Of a stretch of DNA of 64,000 bases, positions 9,459-18,171 are shown piece after piece. The DNA comes from HGM11368 sp051883455 (GTDB lineage: Bacteria; Bacillota; Clostridia; Christensenellales; UBA3700): NCBI GenBank assembly GCA_051883455.1, contig JBJETT010000009.1, positions 166,664-230,663 on the forward strand, read 5' to 3'. A program made the position numbers and the translations under genes. Position 1 is the stretch's first letter; each line of letters opens with the position of its first letter. The notes under the pieces were generated by a model. It ran no database searches and was not told the DNA's origin. It saw only the letters and a program-made list of their open reading frames with translations.

Positions 9459-10238
9459 CTACTCTTTTTTATTCATAGCACTTCTAAACTGCTCCACCAT
9501 CTCCTCAATATACGCCGCCTTTTGCTCCTCGGTCATTGGCGAGCCGTCGGGGTTGGTGAGGTCGTCTCTTGCCGTCAAGCCGTCGCGTATCTCTTGCACG
9601 GCTTTCTCCAACTCTTCGTTGCGCTGCCTGTCAAAACTTTCGTCGGCAATTTTCTTTTGTTCTGCTGATTTCATTTTGATGACTTTGTGTACCTCGAATA
9701 TCAACACGCCGACTAGTGGCAATATTATCAAGGTGGCAAAGCCGTACCATTTGCTAAGGAATCTCATCAGTCCCGCCAAAAAGTCAGAAGTGCCTACGTA
9801 GGTGGCTCGCACGTTGGCTACAGGTACGGGCACCTTGTCGGCAATAGAGTTGGCGTCGCCCTTGGTCTCTATCACCCACGTGCCGTCCTCGTCTTGGTAC
9901 GGCGCAACGATGATACGATGGGTTATGTTATGCCCGACTATCGCCTTAGGCTCGAAGCCTTCGGGGGCTTCAAACGTGATAATGTCGCCCACTTGCAACT
10001 GTCCCCCGTCGTACTTTTTGCATATCACCACGTCGTCCTTGTCTATCGTGCCCGTCATCGAGTCGGTGAGCACGTAGTATATTTGGTAGCCGAAGAGGCT
10101 AGGTTGCTCGCCTCTCAGCAAGGTTATCCCCACCGACAAGAGGCACACCACCACGAAGGCGAATATCACATACCATACTATATTAAAGATTTTTTTTGCC
10201 AAAGATTTGTTTTCTTTGGCATTGGTTGGCTTGCTCAT
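9459..10238 (-). CDS. sipW: SipW-like signal peptidase I (S26B), copy 1
   Basis: This 259-residue membrane protease probably removes signal segments from the TasA-like proteins encoded around it. A first membrane helix spans residues about 21-41 and a second about 165-188. Ser60 sits in TDSMTGTI. The general base is His107 in ITHRII, as in archaeal/ER-type and SipW enzymes, not Lys as in ordinary bacterial SPase I. Asp128 lies in the conserved KGDAN motif. The C-terminal 70 residues are charged and likely helical. Its ATG overlaps the stop of the DUF2357-like gene (ATGA), so synthesis of the two is coupled. The family call is secure; the substrate assignment is inference from context. Confidence 0.88.
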   Translation of the reverse strand: MSKPTNAKENKSLAKKIFNIVWYVIFAFVVVCLLSVGITLLRGEQPSLFGYQIYYVLTDSMTGTIDKDDVVICKKYDGGQLQVGDIITFEAPEGFEPKAIVGHNITHRIIVAPYQDEDGTWVIETKGDANSIADKVPVPVANVRATYVGTSDFLAGLMRFLSKWYGFATLIILPLVGVLIFEVHKVIKMKSAEQKKIADESFDRQRNEELEKAVQEIRDGLTARDDLTNPDGSPMTEEQKAAYIEEMVEQFRSAMNKKE

Positions 10239-12409
10239 TTCAAGTCGGAGAGTTTAGCTCTCGGTTTCTTATTTTTCATTGCTTTGCCGGTAATCGGCTT
10301 GCCGTCGTCATCGTCGTCGTTTTGGTTAGGCGCGGTGGCTTTGGTATATTTAGGCGCGGCTTTTCCGCTGAGCTTGACAGGCTTGGAGGCTTGTATCTCT
10401 TGCGCTTCCACTTCTCCGTCCGTAGGCTTGTCGTCCACGACGATAGCGGTAAAGCCCTCTATCTCAGGCATTGCTTTCGGCGTGCCGTCCTTGTCGTCTT
10501 TTTTGTTTTTGGTCGACCTGTTTTGAGTTTTTGGCTGTTTCTTTGGTTTGACGAAGGCGTCCGCCGTCAATTTTCCTTTGCCCGCAGACTCTTCTTTGGC
10601 TTGCTCTATCTGCTCCTCGGTCATTGGCGAGAAGTCCTCTACGCCGTGCTTGGCAAGGATAGCTTTGCCTAGCTCTACCAATTTGTCTTGGTCGTCGCTG
10701 TCGAGCAAGTCTTCGAGCTCGTCGACTTTGGCTTCCATATCTCTGTCTTTTTGGTCTTGCTCGTCTATCTCGTCCACGAGTGCGCCGACTACGTCGTCCT
10801 CGATAACCTCGTCTTCGATATCGTCATCCTCGTCTACCAAGCCCTTTTGCTCGGCAAGTTGACGTTCGAGTTCGGCGAGTTTCTTACGCTCCTTTTCAAG
10901 CGCACGCTCGTTGGCAAGACGTTCTCTTTCGGCAATCATTATGCGCTTGTCGATAGCACGTCTGACCACTTCCATTTCCTTTTCGATTTTTTGCACGAGT
11001 TTGGCTCTGTCCAGCTCGTTGTTCTCCACTGCTTGCCAAGCCTCTGCCGATTCTTCTTCGCTATTGAGCAAACGGTAGCGGAGCAAGACTCTGTCGATAG
11101 CCTTGTTGATACGTTGCAACTCGGCTCTGGACATAGTGGCTTCTTCGGAAGTACGTTGGAAGACGTTTTTGGTCTCGGTGAGCAGTTCTTGATATTGGTC
11201 TGCTTCTTCGTCCTCTTCTTCCTCTTCTTCTTGCTCTTTGTCTTTTTCTTCCTCTTCGTCAGGCGTATGCTCGGCTTCTTCGTCTTGAGGAGTCTGCTCG
11301 TCGATAGCGCCCGACTCGTCGATAGCCTCTTCTTGAATCTCTTTTTCGATTTCTTTTTCGACTTGTTTTTGTTCTTCTTGAGGCTCTTCTTGAGGCTTTT
11401 CTTCGTCCTTGATTGACTCTTGTGGTTTTTCTTCTTCCTTCTCTACGATATCCTTTTCTTCGAGGTTGGACTCGCTATAGAAGGCGCTGTCCTCGACTTC
11501 GCCTTGGACTAGACCTTCCATAAGCATAGAGTTGAGGCATATCATATCCGTGACGCCTTGTTGCAAGGTGTCGTCCATATCCATCTTTTTGACTTCGTTC
11601 TCAACCGCAAAGCCCGTCTTGGTATAACTTTCGATAAACTGCCAAAGCACCAACGCTTTCTTAAAGTCAGGGTTTTTGAGGATGACGTTGGTACGGGTGA
11701 TAGGCGGTCTTACCGGTGCGGAATTGACCATTTGCTTAGCGAAAGCACTACCCAAGAAGTCGTTGATAATGCGTTGCATTTTGGCTATACGTTCAACGAC
11801 GGACAGGTCTTCGTTTTGCATCTTTTGCACTTCGTCAAATGGCAAAGAGGCAATAAGGTCAAGTTTGTAGAATACACGAGTTTTGCCCGTAAATACCGAC
11901 GTGTCAACGTTGAGTTCCAATACGTGGTCGTTGACGTACGCCGCTTTGATAGCCTCGAGTCTTCGGGTTACGAATTGACTGAGGTTTTTGAGCAAAGTAT
12001 AAATAAATCTATTTTCGTAAATCTCAAAGGACTCTTCTTTGGTCGTATTGAGAATTTTGTTAGGCGTAACCATTCCGTCCTTATCCACGCTGGAGATAAG
12101 GTTGGTATGCTGAGCGAGGTGCTTGACGGATTCGGTAGAGATAGCGCGGGCAAGCGAAATGTCTACGATATCTTCTTCGATGACGATGTGCTTACGAGGG
12201 TTGCGGACGATATTGTCGAGGTGTGGCAAAGTAGCCTCAATAATCTCCACCCAATCGAGGTCAAAAGACTTGTTGCGGTGCTTGGTATTGAGCTTGATAG
12301 TAGGCTTGGCAGCCTTCAACTTCTTTTTGAACGACGCATAAAACTCATCGGAAGCCAACATTTTGTTGACTTTGTCGACGTATGAATCGTATCGCTCTCT
12401 ATCAGTCAT
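10235..12409 (-). CDS. DUF2357-like acidic coiled-coil protein
   Basis: This 724-residue protein has no signal peptide or membrane segment. Residues about 1-310 resemble DUF2357, a domain found next to McrB-family ATPases (the stretch around EIYENRFIYTLLKNL is the most typical). Residues about 310-410 are extremely acidic (Glu/Asp/Gln runs). Residues about 420-540 form a long charged coiled coil, and the C-terminal 150 residues are basic and low in complexity. The PD-(D/E)XK nuclease that usually accompanies DUF2357/McrC proteins is not visible. It overlaps the sipW-like gene by four bases and lies two genes from the McrB-like ATPase, so the two may form a cytoplasmic motor complex. RBS GGAGG precedes the ATG. 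The DUF2357 call is by pattern only. Confidence 0.55.
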   Translation of the reverse strand: MTDRERYDSYVDKVNKMLASDEFYASFKKKLKAAKPTIKLNTKHRNKSFDLDWVEIIEATLPHLDNIVRNPRKHIVIEEDIVDISLARAISTESVKHLAQHTNLISSVDKDGMVTPNKILNTTKEESFEIYENRFIYTLLKNLSQFVTRRLEAIKAAYVNDHVLELNVDTSVFTGKTRVFYKLDLIASLPFDEVQKMQNEDLSVVERIAKMQRIINDFLGSAFAKQMVNSAPVRPPITRTNVILKNPDFKKALVLWQFIESYTKTGFAVENEVKKMDMDDTLQQGVTDMICLNSMLMEGLVQGEVEDSAFYSESNLEEKDIVEKEEEKPQESIKDEEKPQEEPQEEQKQVEKEIEKEIQEEAIDESGAIDEQTPQDEEAEHTPDEEEEKDKEQEEEEEEDEEADQYQELLTETKNVFQRTSEEATMSRAELQRINKAIDRVLLRYRLLNSEEESAEAWQAVENNELDRAKLVQKIEKEMEVVRRAIDKRIMIAERERLANERALEKERKKLAELERQLAEQKGLVDEDDDIEDEVIEDDVVGALVDEIDEQDQKDRDMEAKVDELEDLLDSDDQDKLVELGKAILAKHGVEDFSPMTEEQIEQAKEESAGKGKLTADAFVKPKKQPKTQNRSTKNKKDDKDGTPKAMPEIEGFTAIVVDDKPTDGEVEAQEIQASKPVKLSGKAAPKYTKATAPNQNDDDDDGKPITGKAMKNKKPRAKLSDLK

Positions 12410-12419
12410 TTTGCCTCCT

Positions 12420-12655
12420 TTTTTTGTCGTTCGCCGTCACTCCGACTGCTGATCTTCCTTGTTGCTTGTTGCTTGAGATTGCCACGTCGTTTCACTCCTT
12501 TGCTTTCGCAAAATGTGCACAACGCAATGACATTACCTTTTGTCATTCCTTTTTATGTCATTCCGAGCGAGGCACTTGAGCCGAAGCGTGGGAATCTCGT
12601 TCCTTTTGTTTTAGATTGCCAAGGTACACAACGCAATGACATTGTTATTTGAGTT
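12420..12655. repeat. Family C and D intergenic repeats
   Basis: The gap 12410-12659 contains a partial family D unit (TCGTTCGCCGTCACTCCGAC, 12427-12446) and alternating forward and reversed family C units, GAGATTGCCACG...GCAATGACA and TGTCATTCCGAGCG...GGGAATCTC. No gene is seen. Confidence 0.6.
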
Positions 12656-12659
12656 GCAA

Positions 12660-13550
12660 CTATGCCAATGGGTCAGGCTCGCCGTACTCTTCGACGGTAA
12701 ACTCGATTTCCACGGTGCAATATCCGCCGATAATCTCGTCTTTGCATTGAGCGTCGCTGCCCTCAAGCCACATAAACACCATATACTTAGCCACTTCGTT
12801 AGGTCCGAGTGTTTGTCCTTGTATCAAATCGATATGATAGTCCCAACTGCCCTCTACGTAGCCCAAGAAAGGCTTGGTTTCGTTGGTCGTAAGCTGAATA
12901 GCTCCCTCAAAGCCGTCTTTGCCGGCATTGAGCATAGCCAACGAGATAGGCTTCTGCAACTCGAAGTCATCGCTGTCGTAAGCAATATACTCAGGCGTAT
13001 TAGGCGCTTTGACCTCTGCGTATATCTGGGTTTCCGGCTCTTGTCCGTCTCTATAAGTTACTACCATCAACCTAACTGCTTTGTCCACGTCTTTGGCACT
13101 CTTAGGCATAGTAATCGCAGTCTTGTAAGTAAGGCTCTTGTAGTCGGCTACGTTTTTGAGGTAGACCGTATACGCGATATATCCGCTATTGCCGTGAGGA
13201 CCTTCTTTGGTTATGGTTTCGCTATCGATTTTTATATCGCTATACGTCATTGCTTGCATAACTTCAGGTCCCTTCATATCAAGCATTGACGACGGCTTAG
13301 AAAAGTCTGCCGTCTCCGACAAAGCAAGACCGGTAGACTCCTTGTTGATGCTGATTTTCATAGAGTTGTAATCTACCAAACTCAACACGCCCCATATAGA
13401 ACCCGTAATAAGCAGAGCAATAAGCAAAAGCAACGCAATCCATTTGGACACGGTGCGTCGTTTCATTTTTTGTTCAACTGTCTTGTTCCTGATTATATCC
13501 AGCTTTTGAGCTTCGGACAAATCATTGGTTACAGGTCTCTTTTTTGCCAT
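12660..13550 (-). CDS. Membrane-anchored exported protein of the surface locus
   Basis: This 296-residue protein has a 36-residue basic cytoplasmic N-terminus, one membrane helix (about 37-60, KWIALLLLIALLITG) and a large exterior domain with conserved-looking beta strands ending in TVEIEFTVEEYGEPD. The C-terminal VEIEFTV pattern and the VFMWLEG stretch resemble the end of the TasA-like protein at 16581 (VYVWLDG...VSIQVSFTK), so both probably share a beta-sandwich fold. Unlike the others it keeps a long cytoplasmic tail and lacks a clear cleavage motif, which suggests a membrane-tethered base or anchor subunit. That role is inferred. RBS AAGGAT precedes the start. It is flanked on both sides by repeat clusters. 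Confidence 0.6.
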   Translation of the reverse strand: MAKKRPVTNDLSEAQKLDIIRNKTVEQKMKRRTVSKWIALLLLIALLITGSIWGVLSLVDYNSMKISINKESTGLALSETADFSKPSSMLDMKGPEVMQAMTYSDIKIDSETITKEGPHGNSGYIAYTVYLKNVADYKSLTYKTAITMPKSAKDVDKAVRLMVVTYRDGQEPETQIYAEVKAPNTPEYIAYDSDDFELQKPISLAMLNAGKDGFEGAIQLTTNETKPFLGYVEGSWDYHIDLIQGQTLGPNEVAKYMVFMWLEGSDAQCKDEIIGGYCTVEIEFTVEEYGEPDPLA

Positions 13551-13559
13551 TGGTTATCC

Positions 13560-13830
13560 TTTTTTGGTCGTTCGCCGTCACTCCGACTCGATTGCACTTG
13601 TTGTGCAATCATCGTTTATCGTTTGGCTCGCTCCCTTATCTACGACCAGTCGTAAACCTGCGGCGCGCGACATAACAGTCGCTTGCGCAGATTTAGTCGT
13701 ACTCTCATAGGTATTTATTGAATACAATCCCCCACCCGACTCTCGTCGGGAGCCCCCTTTGCACAAAGGGGCCTTTTTATGGTTTGAGATTGCCACGTTT
13801 CACTCGCAATGACACACTACTTGGTCGGTG
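13560..13830. repeat. Family D, B and C intergenic repeats
   Basis: A full family D unit (about 13565-13700) contains GATTGCACTTGTTGTGCAATC and CGTTTATCGTTTGGCTCGCT and recurs at 19301-19400. A family B unit (13725-13773) and a reversed family C unit (13786-13814) follow. No gene is seen in 13551-13968. Confidence 0.65.
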
Positions 13831-13840
13831 TTCCTACACC

Positions 13841-13967
13841 CTTTGACGGTGGAGATGCGAGTTAGACGCGAAGAGCGGTGACTTTATCGAAACGAGCGTA
13901 CTTGTCGTACGTGAGTGAGAAAAGTTGCCGCTCGACAAAGTATAACGAAGTATATCCGCCGTCAAAG
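13841..13967. repeat. Family A repeat, copy 4
   Basis: Perfect terminal inverted repeats CTTTGACGG and CCGTCAAAG bound the unit. It is nearly identical to copy 3 (9270-9395), which suggests recent duplication. It ends two bases before the stop codon of the AAA+ ATPase gene. Confidence 0.8.
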
Positions 13968-13968
13968 A

Positions 13969-15486
13969 TTAGAAGAGCTTCTTGAGGCGTTGTAGGTATT
14001 CTTTCGACTCCTGCATATTCTCCTCTCCGAAGAGTTCGGAGAGATATTCGATAAGTCCGTCCACCTCGTCACGAATGTAGCCGAGGTTGAGGGACTCGAA
14101 CTTACGGAGGATCTTGTTACACAATACGTAGTCGATACCGTCGATTTCGGTTCCGCCGCAACCTACGTACACGGGCACGAACTCTTTTAGCTGCTTGACG
14201 ATACGGTTACCGAAAGCCAAACGGAAGTGTTCGATAACATAGTCGTCGAGGATATTGATTTTGTCAATCATTTCTTGACTTACCTTGTGTTCCTCTTGCG
14301 CCTTGTGGAAGAGATCCTCGAGGTGGGTGTTACTGATATAGAGCTTCTCGGTGAGAGGCGCGTCGAACGGCACACCCTTAGAGTTGATGTTGATAGGAAT
14401 AGCACGGTCGTAAACCTTATCTGATATTGCAAAGGTCGAGTCGTCGTTGTTTGCGGTGCCTATAAACCACATGTTCTCAGGCAAGGTAAATCTACCTTTG
14501 ACGATATGTTTAGGGTCGTTAGGCCAGCCCGAAGGGACGAGGTCGACGATCCAGTTGGCTCTGGACGGCATTTCCAAAATGGAAAGCATTTCTGCGAAGT
14601 AGTACTCGACACGCGCGATGTTCATTTCGTCTAGTACGGTGAGGTAAATATTGTGGTTCCAAGTAGCCTCGTACATCTTCTTCAAAACTTCCGTTTCGTT
14701 AAATCTCTTGGTAAATTCGTTGAAGTAGCCGAACAACTCGGTACGGTCACGCCAAGACGGTTGCACGGAAGCGATGGTGGTCGGATTGTCGAGGAATTGT
14801 CCTACGGCGTAAGGCAAGGAAGTTTTACCGGTACCGGATATACCTTGAAGTATCAGCAATCTGGTAGTAGCAAAACCTGCAAAGAAAAGTCTGATTACAC
14901 GCTTTTCGTAGAATAGTCGCATATTGGCGCAAGCAAAGTTGCGGAATCTGTCGCACAAGCCCTCGAGAGTGATTTCGTCGTCGTATTCGGGTGCTTGATA
15001 GTTTTCGTATATTTGGTCGATTTCGGTAAGTTTGTAGAAACGGCTCTCGCCCGTGCCTTCGCCCTCTTCCTTCTTCTCACCGCCTTCGCCCTCTTCGTCG
15101 AAGTTGTAGTCGGTCTCTCCTACTGCGTTGAGGCGCATACCGAGTATGCGGTCCTTCTCTTGAGTGAGTTTGACGATTTGTCTTTTGAGATTATGTATCT
15201 CGTCGATGAGGTCTTGGTTGGTGACTTTCATTCTCAACTTGCCCACAATACGGATAATACCCCATACTACCAACCAAATTACGCCTACCAGTACGACGAT
15301 GACAAGCAAGGCAATGACGATAGCGCCTACCCATTCGCCTGCCGACCAAGTCGGACTGTACGTCTTGAAGACGTCAAAATAATCGGGGAAGTTGAACATC
15401 TGGAATAGTCCGCCGAATATGCCGACGAATATTGCAGATAGTCCTTTCCACAAAACTCCTAAAAACGATTTGATAAAATCTAGCAT
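13969..15486 (-). CDS. Membrane-anchored McrB-like AAA+ ATPase
   Basis: This 505-residue protein starts with two hydrophobic segments (about 3-31 and 52-80), a coiled coil (about 88-116) and an acidic linker (126-147). The C-terminal half is an AAA+ domain of the McrB/MoxR-like AAA_5 type: Walker A GISGTGKT (215-222), Walker B YLTVLDEMN (281-289), the sensor-1 region IGTANNDDSTF (342-352) at the place of the McrB MNxxDR signature, and an arginine finger near Arg361. Whether it uses ATP or GTP cannot be told. McrB proteins normally drive a McrC nuclease, but here the partner candidate is the DUF2357-like protein without a nuclease. Membrane anchoring and its place between the signal peptidases suggest a motor for surface assembly; this is inference. 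Confidence 0.75.
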   Translation of the reverse strand: MLDFIKSFLGVLWKGLSAIFVGIFGGLFQMFNFPDYFDVFKTYSPTWSAGEWVGAIVIALLVIVVLVGVIWLVVWGIIRIVGKLRMKVTNQDLIDEIHNLKRQIVKLTQEKDRILGMRLNAVGETDYNFDEEGEGGEKKEEGEGTGESRFYKLTEIDQIYENYQAPEYDDEITLEGLCDRFRNFACANMRLFYEKRVIRLFFAGFATTRLLILQGISGTGKTSLPYAVGQFLDNPTTIASVQPSWRDRTELFGYFNEFTKRFNETEVLKKMYEATWNHNIYLTVLDEMNIARVEYYFAEMLSILEMPSRANWIVDLVPSGWPNDPKHIVKGRFTLPENMWFIGTANNDDSTFAISDKVYDRAIPININSKGVPFDAPLTEKLYISNTHLEDLFHKAQEEHKVSQEMIDKINILDDYVIEHFRLAFGNRIVKQLKEFVPVYVGCGGTEIDGIDYVLCNKILRKFESLNLGYIRDEVDGLIEYLSELFGEENMQESKEYLQRLKKLF

Positions 15487-15559
15487 AATTTTCTTCCTTT
15501 TTTGGTTGGCTGTGAGCCTATATTGAGAATTGATTTGTTGTTAGTTTATTTTGTCATTC

Positions 15560-16447
15560 CTATTTATCGTCGTTATTGTTGGCTTGACTTGCGAGATATT
15601 CTTCCACAGCCTTACGTTTTATCTCCTCTTCCTTAGCCTTACGCTCTTGCTCGGCGAGATATTCGGCTATTGCTTGCTTTTTGAGTTCTTCTTCTCTCTC
15701 CTTGTCGTCGAGAGGTATAGACGGCTGAGGCGTGTCCGCAGGCTTAGCGCCGCCACCCATAATCATAGCCTTGAGTTCGTCCATTTCGGCTCTATGCTTA
15801 GCTTCGCTCTCTTCGAGTTCCGCCTTATGCTTTTCGTCCTTGGCTTTGGTTACGCCCCTGACGATGACGACGATATTGTATATCAACAACAACGCTAGCG
15901 GAGTGACGATAAGTCCGAAGAATGCCGCAGGTTGCTTGATAAAGGTGATAGCACCGCCGACCTTAGGTATCTTGCCCGTGTATATACCCTCGATATTTGT
16001 TAGAGTTAATCTTTCTACTTGATCTGGGTTTGTTTCCTTTGCATAATCACCTTGAGTAGTGATAATCACATTACCTTTTGCATCTTCCTCTATATCAATA
16101 ATTCTATGCGAAATATAAATCTCTGCATTAAGCTTTTCTACATACCTTTTGAAGGTAACGATATCCCCTACCTTGAGGTTCTTCTTGTCCTCATCGCTCA
16201 ACTTTTTGACAAGTATCAGGTCGTCAATGTTGAAGGAGTCGGGGTTGTCTCCCACCATGGAGTCGGACATTACGGGCATCAGGTTGATGATATCGTTGAG
16301 TTTGCCCTCTTTGTTTCCCATACTCGACACCAACAATACAATCGAGAAGACTATACAAACCACTATGATAAGCACTTGGATGGTGATTATCACGGCGTTG
16401 AGAGTCTTCTTGGTCTTAGGGTCGAGTTTTGACTGTTTCGTACTCAT
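15560..16447 (-). CDS. sipW: SipW-like signal peptidase I (S26B), copy 2
   Basis: This 295-residue membrane protease has a first membrane helix at residues about 18-42, the nucleophile Ser63 in VMSDSMVG, the general base His114 in YISHRII, an Asp at 134 in TQGDYA and a second helix at about 173-198. The remaining 95 residues form a highly charged coiled coil (KAKDEKHKAELEE..., EYLAEQERKAKEEE), unusual for a signal peptidase and a possible docking arm. It lies directly downstream of the main TasA-like gene, the arrangement known for tapA-sipW-tasA type loci, and upstream of the McrB-like ATPase. The first 43 residues contain an extra basic N-terminal tail. Substrate is inferred to be the 16581 product. 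Confidence 0.85.
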   Translation of the reverse strand: MSTKQSKLDPKTKKTLNAVIITIQVLIIVVCIVFSIVLLVSSMGNKEGKLNDIINLMPVMSDSMVGDNPDSFNIDDLILVKKLSDEDKKNLKVGDIVTFKRYVEKLNAEIYISHRIIDIEEDAKGNVIITTQGDYAKETNPDQVERLTLTNIEGIYTGKIPKVGGAITFIKQPAAFFGLIVTPLALLLIYNIVVIVRGVTKAKDEKHKAELEESEAKHRAEMDELKAMIMGGGAKPADTPQPSIPLDDKEREEELKKQAIAEYLAEQERKAKEEEIKRKAVEEYLASQANNNDDK

Positions 16448-16516
16448 ATTTATCCTTATTAGATATTATCAATATTATCCAGACGGTAGCCTCGTGCGGC
16501 ATACCCTCTGCAAAAC

Positions 16517-16542
16517 GCTACTTCTCCCGCGGGAGAAGTAGC
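16517..16542 (-). terminator. Perfect 26-base palindrome between tasA-like and sipW-like genes
   Basis: The 26 bases are a perfect zero-spacer inverted repeat (arms GCTACTTCTCCCG and CGGGAGAAGTAGC). On the minus strand it is followed by GTTTTGC. It may act as a partial terminator or RNA-stabilising hairpin that sets a higher level of the structural protein than of its peptidase. Confidence 0.55.
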
Positions 16543-16580
16543 CGTTAAGACGGTATAACTAGTTATTTAGATTAGATAGA

Positions 16581-17534
16581 TTATTTTGTAAAGCTTACTT
16601 GTATACTAACGGTCTTACCGCCTGCAGCATCATCTACCGCATGTCCATCAAGCCATACATATACGGTAACGGTCTTTGTAGCATTTGCTGCGAAAGAAAT
16701 GGTTTCTTCCATCGTTCTATACATACCATCTTCTTTTCCACTTTCAGCAGAACCACTAACGATAAATACGTCTTTATCAGCAGCTGCAATAGAAGTAAAG
16801 GTGTTGCCAGGTACGTTAAGTGCAGTATATGTAGCAGCAGCAGCATTAGTTATTCCCGTATATTCCTTCTCGGTACCAGCGCCACTAGCAGTTTTCCAAG
16901 TCTGATCTGTTACAATTTCACCATTTTCATCAACGAGTCCCGTACCACCATATTTATAAGTTGTACCATACCAAGTAGAATCTCCCACCTTTGCGCCAGT
17001 ATCATCATAATCAGTCACTTGGAATACTACTCTAACGCCCTTCAACGCCGCCAAATTTGCCGCATTGTTATCAACTTTTATTTGTGTTTTCATCTTTACT
17101 GCATTTTGTACGGTTCCATCGCCGACTTTGATTTGGAAAGAAGTAATAGCAAATCCTTGAGTTGCTTGACTCAAAGTAGCATATTTGTTAGCCGTACCAG
17201 TAGTTGTATACCATTTGTTCGTTCCCATAGTAGGCACTACATCGGCAGTTGCTCCTGGTGCCGCATATTTATTAGCCGCATCCAATGCAAAACTTGGAGA
17301 TACTGGGGAGATACCACCACCCAATCCGTTTGCGATATCAATAGTATCACCAGCTGGCGCCCAAGCAGAATTATCTACTACATTTATAACAAAGTCTTTG
17401 GATGCTTGAACCGTCATAGTACCAGTGATTGCATTTTGTCCTTGCGCAGAGAACCATGCGAAGGTTGCTGTACTAAGTGCTACAACTACTACTACGATCA
17501 TAGCAATTGTGCTAAGTAACATACTTTTTTTCAT
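16581..17534 (-). CDS. Major TasA-like fibre protein candidate
   Basis: This 317-residue protein begins MKKSMLLSTIAMIVVVV and its hydrophobic segment ends in ATFAWFSAQG, a textbook SipW-type signal. The mature protein is rich in Ala, Thr, Gly and Val, low in charge, and ends in a beta-strand pattern (VTVYVWLDGHAV..., KTVSIQVSFTK) similar to TasA and camelysin C-termini. A strong RBS (AAAGGAG) precedes the start. The gene is first in a unit with the SipW-like peptidase and the AAA+ ATPase, with a palindrome between the first two. These facts fit an abundant secreted filament subunit. The fold assignment is by pattern and is not proven. Confidence 0.72.
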   Translation of the reverse strand: MKKSMLLSTIAMIVVVVVALSTATFAWFSAQGQNAITGTMTVQASKDFVINVVDNSAWAPAGDTIDIANGLGGGISPVSPSFALDAANKYAAPGATADVVPTMGTNKWYTTTGTANKYATLSQATQGFAITSFQIKVGDGTVQNAVKMKTQIKVDNNAANLAALKGVRVVFQVTDYDDTGAKVGDSTWYGTTYKYGGTGLVDENGEIVTDQTWKTASGAGTEKEYTGITNAAAATYTALNVPGNTFTSIAAADKDVFIVSGSAESGKEDGMYRTMEETISFAANATKTVTVYVWLDGHAVDDAAGGKTVSIQVSFTK

Positions 17535-17635
17535 AATTTTTTCTCCTTTTTTTGTTTTTTATAACATTTTGACTTTCGCCCACAGAGCAATGCTCTGCTA
17601 CCGTCTATTGGGTTCGGTCAACTTGTTCCTTGTTG

Positions 17636-17893
17636 CTCTCGCACCATATCTACTTCGCAATACGGTGTCGAGTTTGTGGGTGCGTTCGGTCACATACGCT
17701 CAGTATGCTCCCTCACGCCGTCCTCACTCTCCTTGTCTTGCTCGCACCTATGGCGCGAGAGGAGCGTTGTTAGGCTAGTTTGGTTATTTGCGTTCTCCTC
17801 GCCTAACTCGCACCTATGCCGTGAGAGGGTGGTTGTTAGGCTGATTTGATTATTCGCGTTCTCCTTGTCTTGCTCGCACCTATGGCGCGAGAG
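17636..17893. repeat. Family A repeat copy 5 with two extra tandem right ends
   Basis: The copy at 17636-17761 has arms CTCTCGCACCAT and ATGGCGCGAGAG (one mismatch). Two further right ends, each TTCTCCT..CT..CTCGCACCTATG followed by GAGAG, repeat at about 17796-17828 and 17856-17893, so the right end has been amplified in tandem. Confidence 0.7.
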
Positions 17894-17942
17894 GAGATTT
17901 AGTTAGCAGATTTAGTCGTACTCCCAAAGGATAGATTATATG

Positions 17943-18171
17943 CAATCCCTCCGTCTCGCCTTTCGGCGAGCCACCTCCCTTTGCACAAAGGAGGATTTTT
18001 CTATTGCTTGAGATTGCCGCGTCGTTTCACTCCTTTGCTTTCGCAAAATGTGCACAACGCAATGACACACTACTTGGTCGGTGTCCTACACCGTTTGACG
18101 GTGGAGATGCGAGTTAGACAACCCTTCCACCACCTTCGGTGGTCCCCCTTCCCTTGCACAGGGACGGCTTT
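17943..18171. repeat. Family B, C and truncated A repeats
   Basis: Family B at 17943-17995 (inner hairpin CTCGCC/GGCGAG) and at 18119-18171 (inner hairpin CCACC/GGTGG), family C at 18005-18066, and a truncated left end of family A at 18093-18117. Together with 17636-17893 these occupy the gap 17535-18171; no gene is seen. Confidence 0.65.

Noticed and set aside
11558..12385. Plus-strand frame opposite the DUF2357-like gene
   Set aside because: Antisense shadow; product rich in Phe, Val and Asp as expected from reversed Lys/Glu codons.
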